This document shows positions 21,498 through 33,196 of a stretch of 64,000 nt of DNA, in pieces. The stretch's first letter is position 1. The number at the start of each line of letters is the position of its first letter. The notes beneath the pieces were generated by a model that searched no databases, was not told the DNA's origin, and saw nothing but the letters and a program-made list of their open reading frames with translations. Origin of the DNA: Astragalus membranaceus (lineage: Eukaryota > Streptophyta > Magnoliopsida > Fabales > Fabaceae); contig CM076848.1 of the NCBI GenBank assembly GCA_039519185.1, positions 122,756,203 to 122,820,202 on the forward strand, in the 5' to 3' direction. Both the position numbers and the translations under genes were made by a program.

Positions 21498-21590
21498 AAA
21501 GCATAACATTGTCATGATCCGAAACTAAAGAAGAAGAAGCATCACTAATAAAACCATTGGAGCGACAACCATTGTTCACCAGAATAAAAT

Positions 21591-21797
21591 CTAATAATAT
21601 TTTAAAATATGATTCTCAATATAAGTAGAATTCGAAAGACAACTATTGCCATCGTTCGTAACATAATTTTTCCAAGTAATATTTTTAATCTTGGTCATTT
21701 TATGACAAAACATAGTATTTCTTTCCCCAAAATTATGCCAGTTGACTCTTGATTTCTCCTTCCAACAAGCTTCTTCAAAGTTTAAGGCAACCTCCAC
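21591..21797 (-). pseudogene. LINE segment between endonuclease and RT
   Basis: The frame encodes EEACWKEKSRVNWHNFGERN followed by TMFCHKMTKI. This matches the conserved KSRxxWLxxGDxNTxFFH-type segment between the endonuclease and RT of plant LINEs. It is short and truncated. Confidence 0.65.
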
Positions 21798-22079
21798 ATT
21801 AGTTTGAGCCTCCTTCTCAAGAAAAAAAAGTATCAGAACCTCCTAGATTATTAATCTGCTCCTAGATATTTTCAAACTTGGCTAAAGCTTCATTAACATT
21901 AGTGCAAATGTTACCAAAATAGTAGTATTCCAGTCTTTACGCTTTGCCTTCAAGATATTCAATTTCCGAAATAAGATATGCATGTCATGTATGTGCAACA
22001 AACTACAATACTTTACCAAGCCTCAGAGACAACCCTCTTTAAATTAGGGTGTTGAGCCCACATTTTCCTAAATCTAAAT

Positions 22080-22731
22080 GAAGAACGTTTCAGAAAAGTC
22101 TTCTTTTCATAAGTAAGAGAACTGGAAAATGATCTGACATACTTCTAAGAAGGGTGCAACAGTCCACACTCTCCCAAAATTTGAGGCAAGCCTCATTACA
22201 AATTGATCTATCAATTCTATTTTCAGTATATTTATTTCCAAGTCTGCCATTAGACCATGTATATTGACATCCCCTCAAAGAAATAAGGATCAAATGATTC
22301 AAGTCAGTCCATGATGAGAACGCATCATAGGAAATAGCTAAAGGAAGCCCCCATAACAATTGAAATTATCTATAACACCCCAAGGAACAAAATGATCCCA
22401 ATGCAAGTTAGTTACATCACTCCATAATTGCCTTCTAGCAATGTAATTGGTAGATGCTACATAAAACACTGAGAAAAAAAGAGTTTGATTTTCTACAACT
22501 ATAGAGAAAGCCACTTGTTGGATAGTAGAAAAATAATTGTTGGATTTTAATCATGGGTGCAAAAACACCAAAGATTACAGGACAAAGAACCTCTGCTATT
22601 CTCTGCAAACAAACCCAATAGCTGAAGAACAATTAAAAAATCTGGCCTATGCAACACACAAATTTTTTTAACACTACTCTTGTGTCAGGATTACCAATGC
22701 CCCTGACATTCCGGTTGAGAGTCTTTAACAT
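22080..22731 (-). pseudogene. LINE endonuclease domain (EEP family), decayed
   Basis: From an ATG at 22731 the minus strand encodes RNVRGIGNPDTR, close to the WNVRGIGNPxTR opening of plant LINE endonucleases but with Trp changed to Arg. It continues through frame changes with ARRQLWSDVTNL and PWGVIDNFNC. A 90-residue open stretch then holds QYTWSNGR, ENRIDRSICN and the SDHFPVLL motif with the catalytic His. In a live LINE this enzyme nicks the target DNA to start reverse transcription. Confidence 0.75.
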
Positions 22732-22929
22732 AGAATAGAGTGTTGGATACTACTCTTAGATCTAGTCATATAACCCGCCTAGTTTTGAATCTGTAATTGC
22801 TTCTTTCACATCTTTTTCTACTGAGATTTAGATAAACCCTCTATTAAATTGTCATTAATTATTACTATAATCATTAGCCAGTACTTAGAGGACACAACCT
22901 AGAAGTCGCATGCGTCTGAAATTTGATAC

Positions 22930-24053
22930 TCGTCGGAGTAACCAACAAAATCACCCCAAAATCAACTAGCAATTAACATATCGTTAACTACGTTTCTATT
23001 AGGGTGAACAATTGGGATTTCAATATTGTGATCATTAATTGTATCCGATGTGGAAATTTGAACAATGTTCTCTACCTTTTGCATCTGCTTAATCACACAC
23101 AACTCTAACTTATGCTTATCCTTATCCATAGGGAATGAGTCTTGGACAAATTTGACACGGTCCAACCCTTCATTAGATTGCATGACAACTTCTTTAATCA
23201 CATTCCTCTTACTGCTTATTCAAACCTAAATGTTCTTGCACATTTATAGGTAAAGCTTGTTTGGCATTAGACGATTCAGTTAAACTCCCAATAAAGGATT
23301 AGGATCCAGACTGTCCCAATGAATATTGTTGACTCCTTTAAAAGCTTCTTTATTGTTCTCCACTGTTGAGCAATCATTTTTGGTTGAGCAACATTATCTG
23401 GGAACGTTATTTCCTTATTGTTCTCCACTATTGAGTGTGTTAATTTGTTGCAATTGCTAATAGTATGACCAATATTCATGTAACTCATACAAAAGTAAGG
23501 AAGATTTTTATACTCAATGCTTACAAAGAAAGCATTACCCAATCTCTTCACAAGAATTTGATTTCTAAACTTTGATTTCAAATCAGTATCAACCAGATTA
23601 CGGGCAAAATGACCAAAAGCTCTTTCAAATAGGAGTGCCAAATCTACTAGCAATGTCAAATAAGATTTTGGGACGCCAACATTGTGCATTTGTATGTTTT
23701 ATAGTTAAGGGATTAATGTCAGATTCCCAAGCAAACAACCAAGCAAACATGGCTTGCATTTCCAAGAAATTTGCGACTATATTCTATGAAAATCATCAAC
23801 AGAGGAAAAAAATTCATAACACCCTTTCCCTAAAGAAATTAGACCCCACTTACCTATTGGTTGTTAGAGAGCATGAAGTTTGGATTTCAAGGAGCCAATC
23901 TTAATTGGAGTATACCCCTTTAATAGCAAAAGTCACCCATGAAGATGTCTCTAATTCGGCTGCTTCCGAAATGGAAGTAGCCAGTTCATCTCCTTCGATG
24001 CAATGGCGAGGGAATTGGCTCATTGAAATATCACAAATATTATCTCCTTAAGC
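22930..24053 (-). pseudogene. LINE ORF1 remnant with degenerate zinc knuckle
   Basis: Minus-strand frame 23689-23276 includes ILVKRLGNAFFVSIEYKNLP and a knuckle-like CMSYMNIGHTISNC in which the second Cys is replaced. Plant LINE ORF1 proteins usually have a DUF4283-like domain followed by such a knuckle and bind the element RNA. The flanking frames (about 22962-23201 and 23700-24053) look like the rest of ORF1 broken by stops. Confidence 0.55.
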
Positions 24054-24444
24054 AAAAGTGTAACACCCCGGTGTTTTTATCGAGTAAAAATACCCAAGTG
24101 CACCATCCCTAAAACATCAGAGATATATTTCCTGTTTAAATACTGAACACCACTATAAAATTTTCACTGAATAACAACAGGACAGTCTTAAACATAAATA
24201 AGACCATAAACCATCAATGAAATAGAGTGTTCAATATCGTACAAGAAAGCGGAAATAAATACATAACGCTAAAGACAAAATGTCTTGATACACAGATAAC
24301 AAGGAAAGATATACACTTAAGCATAAAGCTAAGTCTTCAGCAACCATCCGAGTACCACCTACTCGTGCCTCTTGGATCTACACTTGCCCTGTTTATCTGT
24401 AAACAACAACATATAAACAACGAGATACAATCTCAGTGAGTTCT

Positions 24445-24471
24445 ACCGAGACCCCTACTAACACTCTCGGT
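24445..24471. promoter_or_regulatory. Conserved-position hairpin in LTR C
   Basis: ACCGAGA at 24445-24451 pairs perfectly with TCTCGGT at 24465-24471. Next to it, gagatacaatctc forms a second small inverted repeat. Both recur in D and G. In the second LTR of C one base of the stem has changed (TCTCGAT). Confidence 0.6.
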
Positions 24472-24499
24472 CAAATTATAACTTATGATTAATTTAACA

Positions 24500-24700
24500 G
24501 GTGACCGACTGCAACTTTGCTATATCCCCGGTGAACCTATTATGACATCGTACGACACCGACTGCAACTTTGCTATATCCCCGGTATCACACAACAAACA
24601 AAGTACGGCACCGACTGCAACTCTGCTATATCCCCGGTGTATCGCAAAACAACTTTTAACATAACACCGACTGCAACTTTGCTCTATCCCCGGTGAACCC
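24500..24700. repeat. Hairpin array in LTR C
   Basis: Four units read accgactgcaactttgctat followed by atccccggt. They form an outer ACCG/CGGT stem and an inner GCAA/TTGC stem. The second LTR has a matching set at about 26980-27175. Confidence 0.75.
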
Positions 24701-26205
24701 CCTTACCAATGGTGTTTCCCAATTGGCACGGAGCCTAAGGTAAGAGTGCATGACTACCCCGCCTTAGTATGTTAACATGGGTCGTCACCCAACTCGATAT
24801 AATAAATATATCTACAGACACATGAACTCAGGGTTCATTACCTCAGACAATCAATTGAACATTTAATTCACATTACAATTTAAATCCACATTCACTCTCG
24901 CATACTAATTCATTACCTTTCAACACATTTCATTTTACCTTAAAAATAGAATATTCAGTTAGGCCTCTGAATAAACTTTCAAACGCATCTTAGAACACCT
25001 CAATCGGGTTCCCGGATCAAAAGTTGTCGCGAAAACAAAATCAGTGTACAGTTGCTGAAAAACTGCAAAGCGTCGCGACGCGAACTGCTACCGTCGCGAC
25101 GCGAAAACAGTCAGAATTATTTTCGTTGCAAAACTGAGCTTGGTCGCTATGCGATGGGGACGGGTCGCGACCGTCTGCAGAAAAATGCTGGTTTTACGGT
25201 TTCTCGCGAAATCCGCTATTCCGATTCGCGTTCCGATTGAAAACAGATCAAACAATCATAAAAACAGACCCAATCAACATCACACAATCAAACAAATCAA
25301 TAAAAAACTCAATCGAAACGAATCTTATCAAAATACGACATATTTTCCAAATAACGGTTTTTGACTCGAAAATTCTCGAACGATTTTTGTTCCGATCGAA
25401 AACAGTCCAAACAACCACACCAACATATTCGATCAACATCGCACAATCAGTCCATATTCCAGCGAAAGCGACAAATCAATCAAAACTCGACATAAACGAA
25501 TTTTATCCAAAAACGATATATTTCGAAATAACAGTTTTCGACTCAAAATCTCTCGAAAACAATCAACATAAAAACCATACAAAAACGGAATAAACCTAAA
25601 CGTGAGTAAAACTGATCGATTGTGATGAAAATCACAAATAGCCGCGACTTTCTGCGAAATCGCTTTTCCGACATAACCACACGAACGTTCCCCGCATAAA
25701 CTTTACGCTCCGACGACAATCGAATTCGCTCCCCAATCTTCCCATTCAACCATGAGTCACCCAAGGATACTATTCATCATCTTCAACCTTCAATCACTAT
25801 TCACACATAAACCCCAATTTGAACCCTAACCTTTAATTCTTCAAAAACCCCAAATCGGACTTCAATATTCGCGTAATCCACCTTGAGCTTGCTCCTCACC
25901 ACCATCCTAAGCTTTCCTTTGAGCTTGAACCATCAAGAACCTCCATTTCCTTCAAATTTTCGAAAATGGCAAAGTGAGAGAGAGTGAGTTGATCGCCATG
26001 AAATTTGTACCAAATTGAAGAGGAAGGAACGCTGAACATTTTTCGTGTTGGAGGGAAGACGTTTTGATGAACCGAAGTATCCCCTTTTTCCTCTTCTTCT
26101 TCCACACCCATTCTTTCTCTTCTCCTTTCTTTTCTCTCCTTTCTCTCTTTTTCTCTCGCATGCTTCCTTTCTTTCTTTTTAATTCTCTTTCTTTTCTTCT
26201 TTCAC

Positions 26206-26210
<5 letters not shown>

Positions 26211-26262
<52 letters not shown>
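26211..26262. repeat. CA microsatellite inside LTR C
   Basis: An uninterrupted CA dinucleotide run of about 50 bases is followed by cgcgcg. The other LTR of C lacks it, so it expanded or was lost after insertion. Open frames across it are low-complexity artefacts. Confidence 0.95.
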
Positions 26263-26263
<1 letters not shown>

Positions 26264-26496
26264 GCGCATACATATATATTTATTTAATATATAAGTGGTA
26301 ACGTGGTCAAATTACCATATTGATCTGAATCTCTTATTTCGATTCCAAAACGTCCTTGACCCATATTATTCGGTTAACGATCCTGTGACAGCCAATAATT
26401 AATTTTAGCACTCAATAATTTTACCAATTAAGTACTAAATTAATTCAATTGGGTTAACATTCAAATAATTCGATTAATTATTTTGAGGATGTTACA

Positions 26497-26690
26497 TTCT
26501 CCCCAACTTGAAAGAATTTTGTACTCAAAATTTCGTCAAGTCTTTCATTTGACTAACCGAGAATCGACATTCTCAGAAAGGTCTAAATTTGCTGGAAAAC
26601 AATCTCGAACTAACGAAATGAGTGTAGAAAATCTTCCCAAGTTGGCACGTCAATCTTTAAGTATGTTCGACTACTACCCTAGAGATACAG
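26497..26690 (-). mobile_element. Remaining interior of C: PPT and adjacent non-coding segment
   Basis: The complement of 26497-26514 is the polypurine tract ctttcaagttggggagaa. The rest aligns by eye with the reverse complement of about 51600-51775 of element G (tcgtcaag, ctaaccgag, acattctcagaaaggtc words). The junction to the second LTR lies near 26690. Confidence 0.75.
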
Positions 26691-28909
26691 TGAAATACAG
26701 TGTTCAATACAGTACAAGAAAGCAGAAATAAATACATAACGCTAAAGACAAAATTTCTTGATACACAGATAACAAGGAAAGATATACACTTAAGCATAAA
26801 GTTAAGTCTTCAGCAACCATCCGAGTACCACCTACTCGTGCCTCTTGGATCTCCACTTTCCCTGTTTATAATCTGTAAAACAAAAACATATAAACAATGA
26901 GATACAATCTCAGTGAGTTCTACCGAGACCCCTACCAACACTCTCGATCAAATTATAACTTATGATTAATTTAACAGGTCGCCGACTGCAACTTTGCTAT
27001 ATCCCCGGTGAACCTATTATGACATCGTACGACACCGACTCCAACTTTGCTATATCCCCGGTATCGCACAACAAACATAGTACGACACCGACTGCAACTC
27101 TGCTATATCCCCGGTGTATCGGACAACAACTTTTAACATAACACCAACTGCAATTTTGCTATATCCCCGGTGAACCCCCTTACCAATGGTGTTTCCCAAT
27201 TGGCACGGAGCCTAAGGTAAGAGTGCATGACTACCCCGCCTTAGTATGTTAACATGGGTCGTCACCCAACTCGATATAATAAATATATCTACAGACACAT
27301 GAACTCAGGGTTCATTACCTCAGACAATCAATTGAACATTTAATTCACATTACAATTTAAATCCACATTCACTCTCGCATACTAATTCATTACCTTTCAA
27401 CACATTTTACGTCTCCAAAAACAGTTCATTTTACCTTAAAAATATTATATTCATTTAGGCCTCTGAATAAGCTTTCAAACGCATCTTAGAACACCTCAAT
27501 CGAGTTCCCGGATCAAAAGTTATCGCCAAAACAAAATCAGTGTACAGTTGCTGAAAAACTGCAAAGTGTCGCGACGCGAACTGCTATCGTCGCATCGTCG
27601 CGACGCGAAAAGAGTCAGAATTATTTTCGTTGCAAAACTGAGCTTGGTCGCTACGCGACGGGGACGGGTCGCGGCGCGACCGTCTGCAGAAAAATGCTGG
27701 TTTTGCGGTTTCTCGCGAAATCCGCTATTCCGATTCTCGTTCCGATTGAAAACTGATCAAACAATCCTAAAAACAGACCCAATCAACATCACACAATCAA
27801 TCAAATCAATAAAAAACTCAATCGAAACGAATCTTTTCAAAATACGAAATATTTTCCAAATAACGGTTTTTGACTCGAAAATTCTCGAAGGATTTTTGTT
27901 CCGATCGAAAACAGTCCAAACAACCACACCAACATATCCGATCAACATCGCACAATCAGTCCATATTCCAGCGAAAGCGATAAATCAATCAAAACTCGAC
28001 ATAAACGAATTTTATCCAAAAACGATATATTTCGAAATAACGGTTTTCGACTCAAAAACTCTCGAAACCAATCAACATAAAAATCATACAAAAACGGAAT
28101 AAACCTAAACGTGAGTAAAACTCACCGATTGTGATGAAAATCACAAATAGCCGAGACTTTCCGCGAAATCGCTTTTCCGACATAACTGCACGACAATCGA
28201 ATTCGCTCCCCAATCTTCCCATTCAACCATGAGTCACCCAAGGACACTATTCATCATCTTCAACCTTCAATCACTATTCACACATAAACCTCAATTTGAA
28301 CCCTAACCTTTAATTCTTCAAAAACCCCAAATCGGACTTCAATATTCGCGTAATCCACCTTGAGCTCGCTCCTCACCACCATCCTAAGCTTTTCTTTGAG
28401 CTTGAACCATCAAGAACCTCCATTTCCTTCAAATTTTCGAAAATGGCAAAGTCAGAGAGATTGAGTTGATCGCCATGAAATTTGTACCAAATTGAAGAGG
28501 AAGGAATGCTGAACATTTTTCGTGTTGGAGAGAAGACGTTTTGATGAACCGAAGTATCCACTTTTTCCTCTTCTTCTTCCACACCCATTCTTTCTCTTCT
28601 CATTTCTTTTCTCTCCTTTCTCTTTGTTTCTCTCGCATGCTTCCTTTCTTTCTTTTTAATTCTCTTTCTTTTCTTCTTTCACTTACACATATTATTCGGT
28701 TAACGATCCTGTGACAGCCAATAGTTATCATATTGATCTTAATCTCTTATTTCGATTCCAAAACGTCATTGACCCATATTATTCGGTTAACGATCCTGTG
28801 ACAGCCAATAGTTAATTTTTACACTCAATAATTTTACCAATTAAGTAGTAAATTAATATAATTAAGTTAAAATTCAAATAATTCGATTAATTATTTTAGA
28901 AATATTACA
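26690..28909 (-). repeat. 5' LTR of element C, inner end truncated
   Basis: The sequence follows LTR 24059-26496 from its internal position of about 24218 to the end, but ends AATATTACA instead of GATGTTACA. It lacks the CA run. It also carries a local direct duplication of about 38 bases (tattattcggttaacgatcc...) at 28689-28727 and 28776-28813. Confidence 0.85.
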
Positions 28910-29233
28910 AAAAGATTTAAAATTCGTAGAAGGATCTGTTGGATAAAATCAATTGGTTCTTGAATTAAAGTTGGTTGCTTGATTGATTACATCAGGGCCT
29001 TATCCAGGTTCCATCTGTCGCGGTACAGGGAGACTAGGACTGTCATAGTGCAGTATCCCGATTGACATATTTCTTGTTGTGCGCGTATAGTACCATCAAG
29101 GAATCACACCATTGCGAGTGAGCAGGACACACAATATCTTGCAAATCTGGAGGATATGGCATGTAGAAGGTCTAGAGGTTCAGCCATAGATTGGCGGAAA
29201 CGTGTAAAGGCGGAAACGTGTAGAGGTTCGGTT
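28910..29233. other. Unassigned 324-bp segment between C and D
   Basis: The first bases should be LINE sequence, since the C target duplication ends at 28914. Where the LINE stops is not visible. No domain is recognised on either strand. A short internal repeat of gcggaaacgtgta lies at 29193-29222 next to the junction with the D gag fragment. Confidence 0.3.
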
Positions 29234-29340
29234 AGGATCTTCTTGATGAGGTTGGAAATTGGGCTGTTGCAGACCCATTTGGTCATGCTGCATTTGCAAC
29301 ATATCCTGCATCATCTTCTGCTGATTCTCAATGACAGTCT
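29234..29340 (-). pseudogene. Gag start fragment of the first D copy
   Basis: This segment is nearly identical to 32023-32129, the start of D gag. At 29341 it jumps to the middle of an LTR, so the PBS and the first 450 or so bases of that LTR are deleted. Confidence 0.8.
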
Positions 29341-31067
29341 GAACGCGACACCGATTGCGCGAACGCTAAGCTGCGGTGTATCACATTCTTTAACTTTTAA
29401 TATAATGCCGACTGCGCGAACGCTACGCTGTGGCTAACCTGTTATAACTTGGTACAGCACCGACTGCGCGAACGCTAAGCTGCGATGAACCGCACTGTAC
29501 GACACCGACTGCGCGAACGCTAAGCTGCGGTGTATCGCACAACAAACAATTTAACATAACACCGACTGCGCGAACGCTAAGCTGCGGCGAACCCCATAAC
29601 CAATAGTGTTTCCTAACGGCACGGAGCCTAGGGTAAGGGTTCATGACTACCCCGCCTAGTATGTTAACATGTGTCGTCACCCAAACTCGATATAATATAT
29701 ATATATATATATATATCTACAATCATATGAACCCATAGTTCATTTGCATTATTCTTTACCATGTAGGACTCATAGTCCACTTTGTTATCAATAAAACATA
29801 TCCGCACACATATGCTATTATTCGGTTTTTCGAAACGATTTGGACATCAAAAGTATTTTATAAAACCTTTTTGAAACATACCCAAAATCATGGCATTATA
29901 AGCCTAATATCATTATAGAAGGGTTAGGAAAGGATTAGGAGAGGATTGGAATCGAAACGGAATCATTTAGGGCACTTTGAAAAATTTAGACAGAACCATG
30001 CGCACGGATCGTGCCCCTGGGACGCACGGATCGTGCTCATGCGCACGGATTGTGCCCTTGGGACGCACGGATCGTGCCCCCTGTTAAACATTTTGAAAAT
30101 CCGAAACTGAACCAGGCGCACGGATCGTGCCCCTGGGACGCACAGATCGTGCTCATTTGACAGCATTGCAAAAATAGCCTTTTCATGAAAATTCGCTTTC
30201 CGATTAATCCGAAACTCGCTCCGATCGATTCCCAACGCGAAAACAGATCATACCAGGCAATATTCCAGTCCAATCAACATCAAACATTCAAGCAATTCAA
30301 TCAAAAACCCAACAATTACGAATTTCGTCAAAACGCGATATATTCCAAAATAACGTTTTCGACTCAAAATCTTTCGAAACCAAGTCACACAAAATGCATT
30401 TCAAAACGGAATAAGCCTAAACGTGAGTAAAACTCACCCTTGAAGCGAGAGTCGATATCGAGCCGAATTTGCCGAGACTTGAAAACTCTCGAACGGAGCC
30501 CTATTTCACCAAACCGCTCCAAACTTCGATTCGAACTTCACAACGCGGTCAATCCGCTCCTAGCTTCGATCCTAAACATAACCCAATCATCGACACAACC
30601 TATCAATCCTTGATTTCAACAAATTTCCAACAAAACCCTCTAAATTTCGTAGGTCACAAAAGGGCGAAAAATTGGATGAAATCTTACCTAGCTCTTGGGT
30701 TTTGGAGAGGGAGGTGAGATGATGAAGGTGATGAAGTGTGGAGCTTGGGGGATGATCCTTCTTCTTCTTCTTTCTTCTTTCTCTTCTTCTCTCTTTTCTT
30801 CTTTCTTTTCTTCTTTCCTCTTCTCTGTGTTTCCTTTCTTTCTTTCCTTTCTTTCCTTTATTCTTTTCTTTCTTTTATTCTAATTAAGTGGTAATATGGT
30901 CAAATGACCATATTGCCCTTAATCTCTTATTTCTTGCTATCGGTTTAGCGATCCTGCGGCGACCGAATAGTTACCTTAGCACTCATTAATTTTACTAATC
31001 AAGCACTAAATTAATCCAATTGGGTTAACATCCAAATAATTCGCCTAATTATTTTGTGGATGTTACA
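29341..31067 (-). repeat. Partial shared LTR of the D tandem
   Basis: The sequence matches 32768-34544 with scattered substitutions and ends GGATGTTACA before the PPT complement (31068-31082, ttctcccccacttaa). It holds a hairpin array (29344-29592), a short TA run (29691-29716), gcacggatcgtgc-type palindromes (29998-30150) and a pyrimidine-rich tract (30760-30880). Confidence 0.9.
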
Positions 31068-31117
31068 TTCTCCCCCACTTAAAAGAATTTTGTCCTCAAA
31101 ATTAAACACAACGTACC

Positions 31118-31978
31118 TCAAGAAAACAAATACGGATACCGAGTCCGCATATCGTTCTCCAACTCCCAAGTAGCTTCCTCGACGGAAAAACCATCCCAAA
31201 CCACCTTGACAATGGGAATTGACTTTGTCCGTAGTGTCCTCTCGCCACGTTCCATGATGTAATTGGGATGAGGTTGGAAGGACAAGTCCGGTCGAAGGTC
31301 AATCGTTTCAAAATCTAGCGGTTGACTTGGATCGGGAATGTACTTCCTCAACTGAGACACATGGAATACATCATGGAGATTTGACAATGGTGGAGGAAAA
31401 GCAATACGGTATGCAAGAGGCCCTACTCGTTCGATAATCTGGAAAGGTCCAATATACCGAGGACTGAGTTTCTTCACCCGTAATGCTCTACCTGTGCCAA
31501 TTGTTGGTGACAATCTCAAGAACACATGGTCACCCGACTCAAACTCTAACGGCCTTCTCCTTTTGTCGGCATAGCTCTTTTTCCTACTCTGAGCAGCTGT
31601 CATTCTCTCCCTGATCTGGCGGATCTTTTCAGTAGTGTCATGAATCATCTCGGGTCCTAATAATCGGTTCCCACCGACTTCCCACCAACACAATGGAGTT
31701 CTACATTTCCTACCATACAAGGCTTCAAAAGGTGCCATTCCGATACTGGAATGATAACTGTTGTTGAAAGAGAATTCTACCAATGGAAGATGATCCTCCC
31801 ATTTCTTCCCGTTATCAAGTACCGAAGCTCTAAGCATATCCTCTAATGTCTGGATAGTTCTCTCGGTCTGACCATCGGTCTGTGGGTCATAAGCGGTACT
31901 AAGAAGTACTTTAGTCTCCAATGCTTCATTCAGAGCTTTCCAAAATCGAGAAGTGAATTTCGGATCTCGATCTGACAC
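31118..31978 (-). pseudogene. Integrase C-terminal half of element D
   Basis: A 286-codon open frame starts inside the integrase core. The second catalytic Asp (SDRDPKF) and the Glu (QTDGQTERT) are present; the zinc finger and first Asp are deleted. FSFNNSYHSSIGMAPFEALY, SPRYIGPFQII and LHDVFHVSQLRKYIPDP follow. The C-terminus (RTKSIPIVKVVWDGFSVEEA, then TWELENDMRTRYPYLF) is the chromodomain-like tail of chromoviruses. It is related to the B integrase but clearly diverged. At 31978 the sequence runs a few codons further (the GVPTS-type motif region) and then joins gag at about 32022. Confidence 0.9.
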
Positions 31979-32013
31979 TATACTGGTAGGAACCCCATGT
32001 AACCTTAACTCAG

Positions 32014-32241
32014 CTAACTTGGATCTTCTTGATGAGGTTGGAAATTGGGCTGTTGCAGACCCATTTGGTCATGCTGCATTTGCAACATATCCTGCATCAT
32101 CTTCTGCTGATTCTCAATGACAGTCTGCATCCATTCGAAATGTGGATCAACAGGAGGAGGAACGCCTCTACCTCTTCTGACCATCATTCTGCGAAATATG
32201 CACAAAGTATTAAGTTGATCAAGCTCAATGTCTAATAGCAT
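32014..32241 (-). pseudogene. Gag N-terminus of element D
   Basis: About 75 residues include MMVRRGRGVPPPVDPHFEWM and a Gln/Met-rich helix (QMQHDQMGLQQPNFQPHQ). Gag is cut at the point where the first D copy also stops. The rest of gag, protease, RT and RNase H is missing. Confidence 0.75.
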
Positions 32242-32304
32242 ACTAAGAAAATCACGACTGGAGAAAGCAAAGACCCTAAAAGCTAAGTCCGACTAGGTCG
32301 AACC

Positions 32305-32316
32305 GCTCTGATACCA
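32305..32316 (-). promoter_or_regulatory. Primer-binding site of element D (initiator tRNA-Met)
   Basis: The minus strand reads tggtatcagagc just inside the 5' LTR. It is a perfect match to the usual plant initiator tRNA-Met site. Confidence 0.9.
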
Positions 32317-32767
32317 ACTGTAACACCCCGGTATTTTTATTCGTTAAAAACACCCAAGTGCACCAAACTATAATCATCATAGATAATATTTCCTGCTCAG
32401 ACACTGAATACCACAAAAAAATTTTGCTGAATATAACATAACTGTCTTATACGCAATTAAGACCATACGGTACTCAGACCATAAACTCTCAGCAACTATG
32501 GTAGTCAGAGTCATACAGGAAAGCGGAATGAAAGATAAACATAACACTAGTGCCATAGTGCTGAGATACATAGACAATAGAAGGAAAATAAACTTAAACA
32601 TAAAGCTAAGTCATCATCCATCTCCCGGGGCCACCTACCCGTGCCTCTGTGGTTTCTTCTGTCCCTACTTATCTGTAAAACAACAACATTTAAACAGTGA
32701 GATACAATCTCAGTGAGTTCTACCGAGACCCCTACTAGCACTCTCGGTTCAATTATATGACCATTTG

Positions 32768-33018
32768 AACGCGACACCGACTGCGCGAACGCTAAGCTGC
32801 GGTGTATCACATTCTTTAACTTTTAATATAATGCCGACTGCGCGAACGCTAAGCTGTGGCTAACCTGTTATAACTTGGTACGGCACCGACTACGCGAACG
32901 CTAAGCTGCGATGAACCGCACTGTATGACACCGACTGCGCGAATGCTAAGCTGCGGTGTATCGCACAACAAACAATTTAACATAACACCGACTGCGCGAA
33001 CGCAAAGCTGCGGCGAAC
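32768..33018. repeat. Hairpin array in LTR D
   Basis: Five units read ccgactgcgcgaacgctaag followed by ctgcgg. The inner stem is GCG/CGC around a four-base loop. The outer stem changes from unit to unit: ACACCG/CGGTGT in two, GCC/GGC in another, and CACCG with an imperfect partner in the remaining two. The partial LTR carries the matching set at 29344-29592. Confidence 0.8.
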
Positions 33019-33115
33019 CCCATAACCAATAGTGTTTCCTACCGGCACGGAGCCTAGGGTAAGGGTTCATGACTACCCCGCCTAGTATGTCAACATGGGT
33101 CGTCACCCAAACTCG

Positions 33116-33116
<1 letters not shown>

Positions 33117-33195
<79 letters not shown>
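33117..33195. repeat. TA microsatellite in LTR D
   Basis: A pure TA run of about 78 bases. The same site in the partial LTR (29691-29716) has about 26 bases, so it is unstable. Confidence 0.95.

Positions 33196-33196
<1 letters not shown>

Larger units (their letters stand above)
21498..24058 (-). mobile_element. LINE (non-LTR retrotransposon) fragment
   Basis: Minus-strand remnants occur in the order ORF1 with a gag-like knuckle (high coordinates), endonuclease, then the region leading to RT (low coordinates). It is bounded at 21498 by element A and at 24058 by element C. The RT half is absent and would lie left of element A, outside the window, if A inserted into the LINE. Stops and frameshifts are frequent, so it is dead and is the oldest layer here. 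Confidence 0.75.
24059..26496 (-). repeat. 3' LTR of element C
   Basis: The LTR is 2438 bp, reads TGTAACACCCC at the low end and GATGTTACA at the high end, and abuts the PPT complement. It contains the hairpin 24445-24471, the array 24500-24700, the segment gttcccggatcaaaag shared with G, a pyrimidine-rich tract (26080-26205), a CA run (26211-26262) and an AT-rich terminal stretch. Confidence 0.9.
24059..28909 (-). mobile_element. Chromovirus-type element C, interior deleted, TSD AAAAG
   Basis: Two LTRs in minus orientation (24059-26496 and 26690-28909) surround only about 190 bp of interior. AAAAG lies at 24054-24058 and again at 28910-28914. The deletion removed PBS, gag and pol, plus the first 160 or so bases of the right-hand (5') LTR as read on the plus strand. 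The remaining interior is the PPT and the non-coding segment next to it, which matches the same segment of element G, so C and G belong to related families. Confidence 0.85.

Noticed and set aside
22930..24053. Functional zinc-finger host gene on the minus strand
   Set aside because: The knuckle is degenerate and the order with the endonuclease fits LINE ORF1.
24500..24700. CRISPR or tRNA-like reading of the LTR hairpin array
   Set aside because: Units are short, lie inside LTRs and have no cloverleaf or spacer pattern.
33117..33195. Tyr/Ile repeat proteins across TA runs
   Set aside because: Translations of a microsatellite; length differs between the two LTR copies of the same element.
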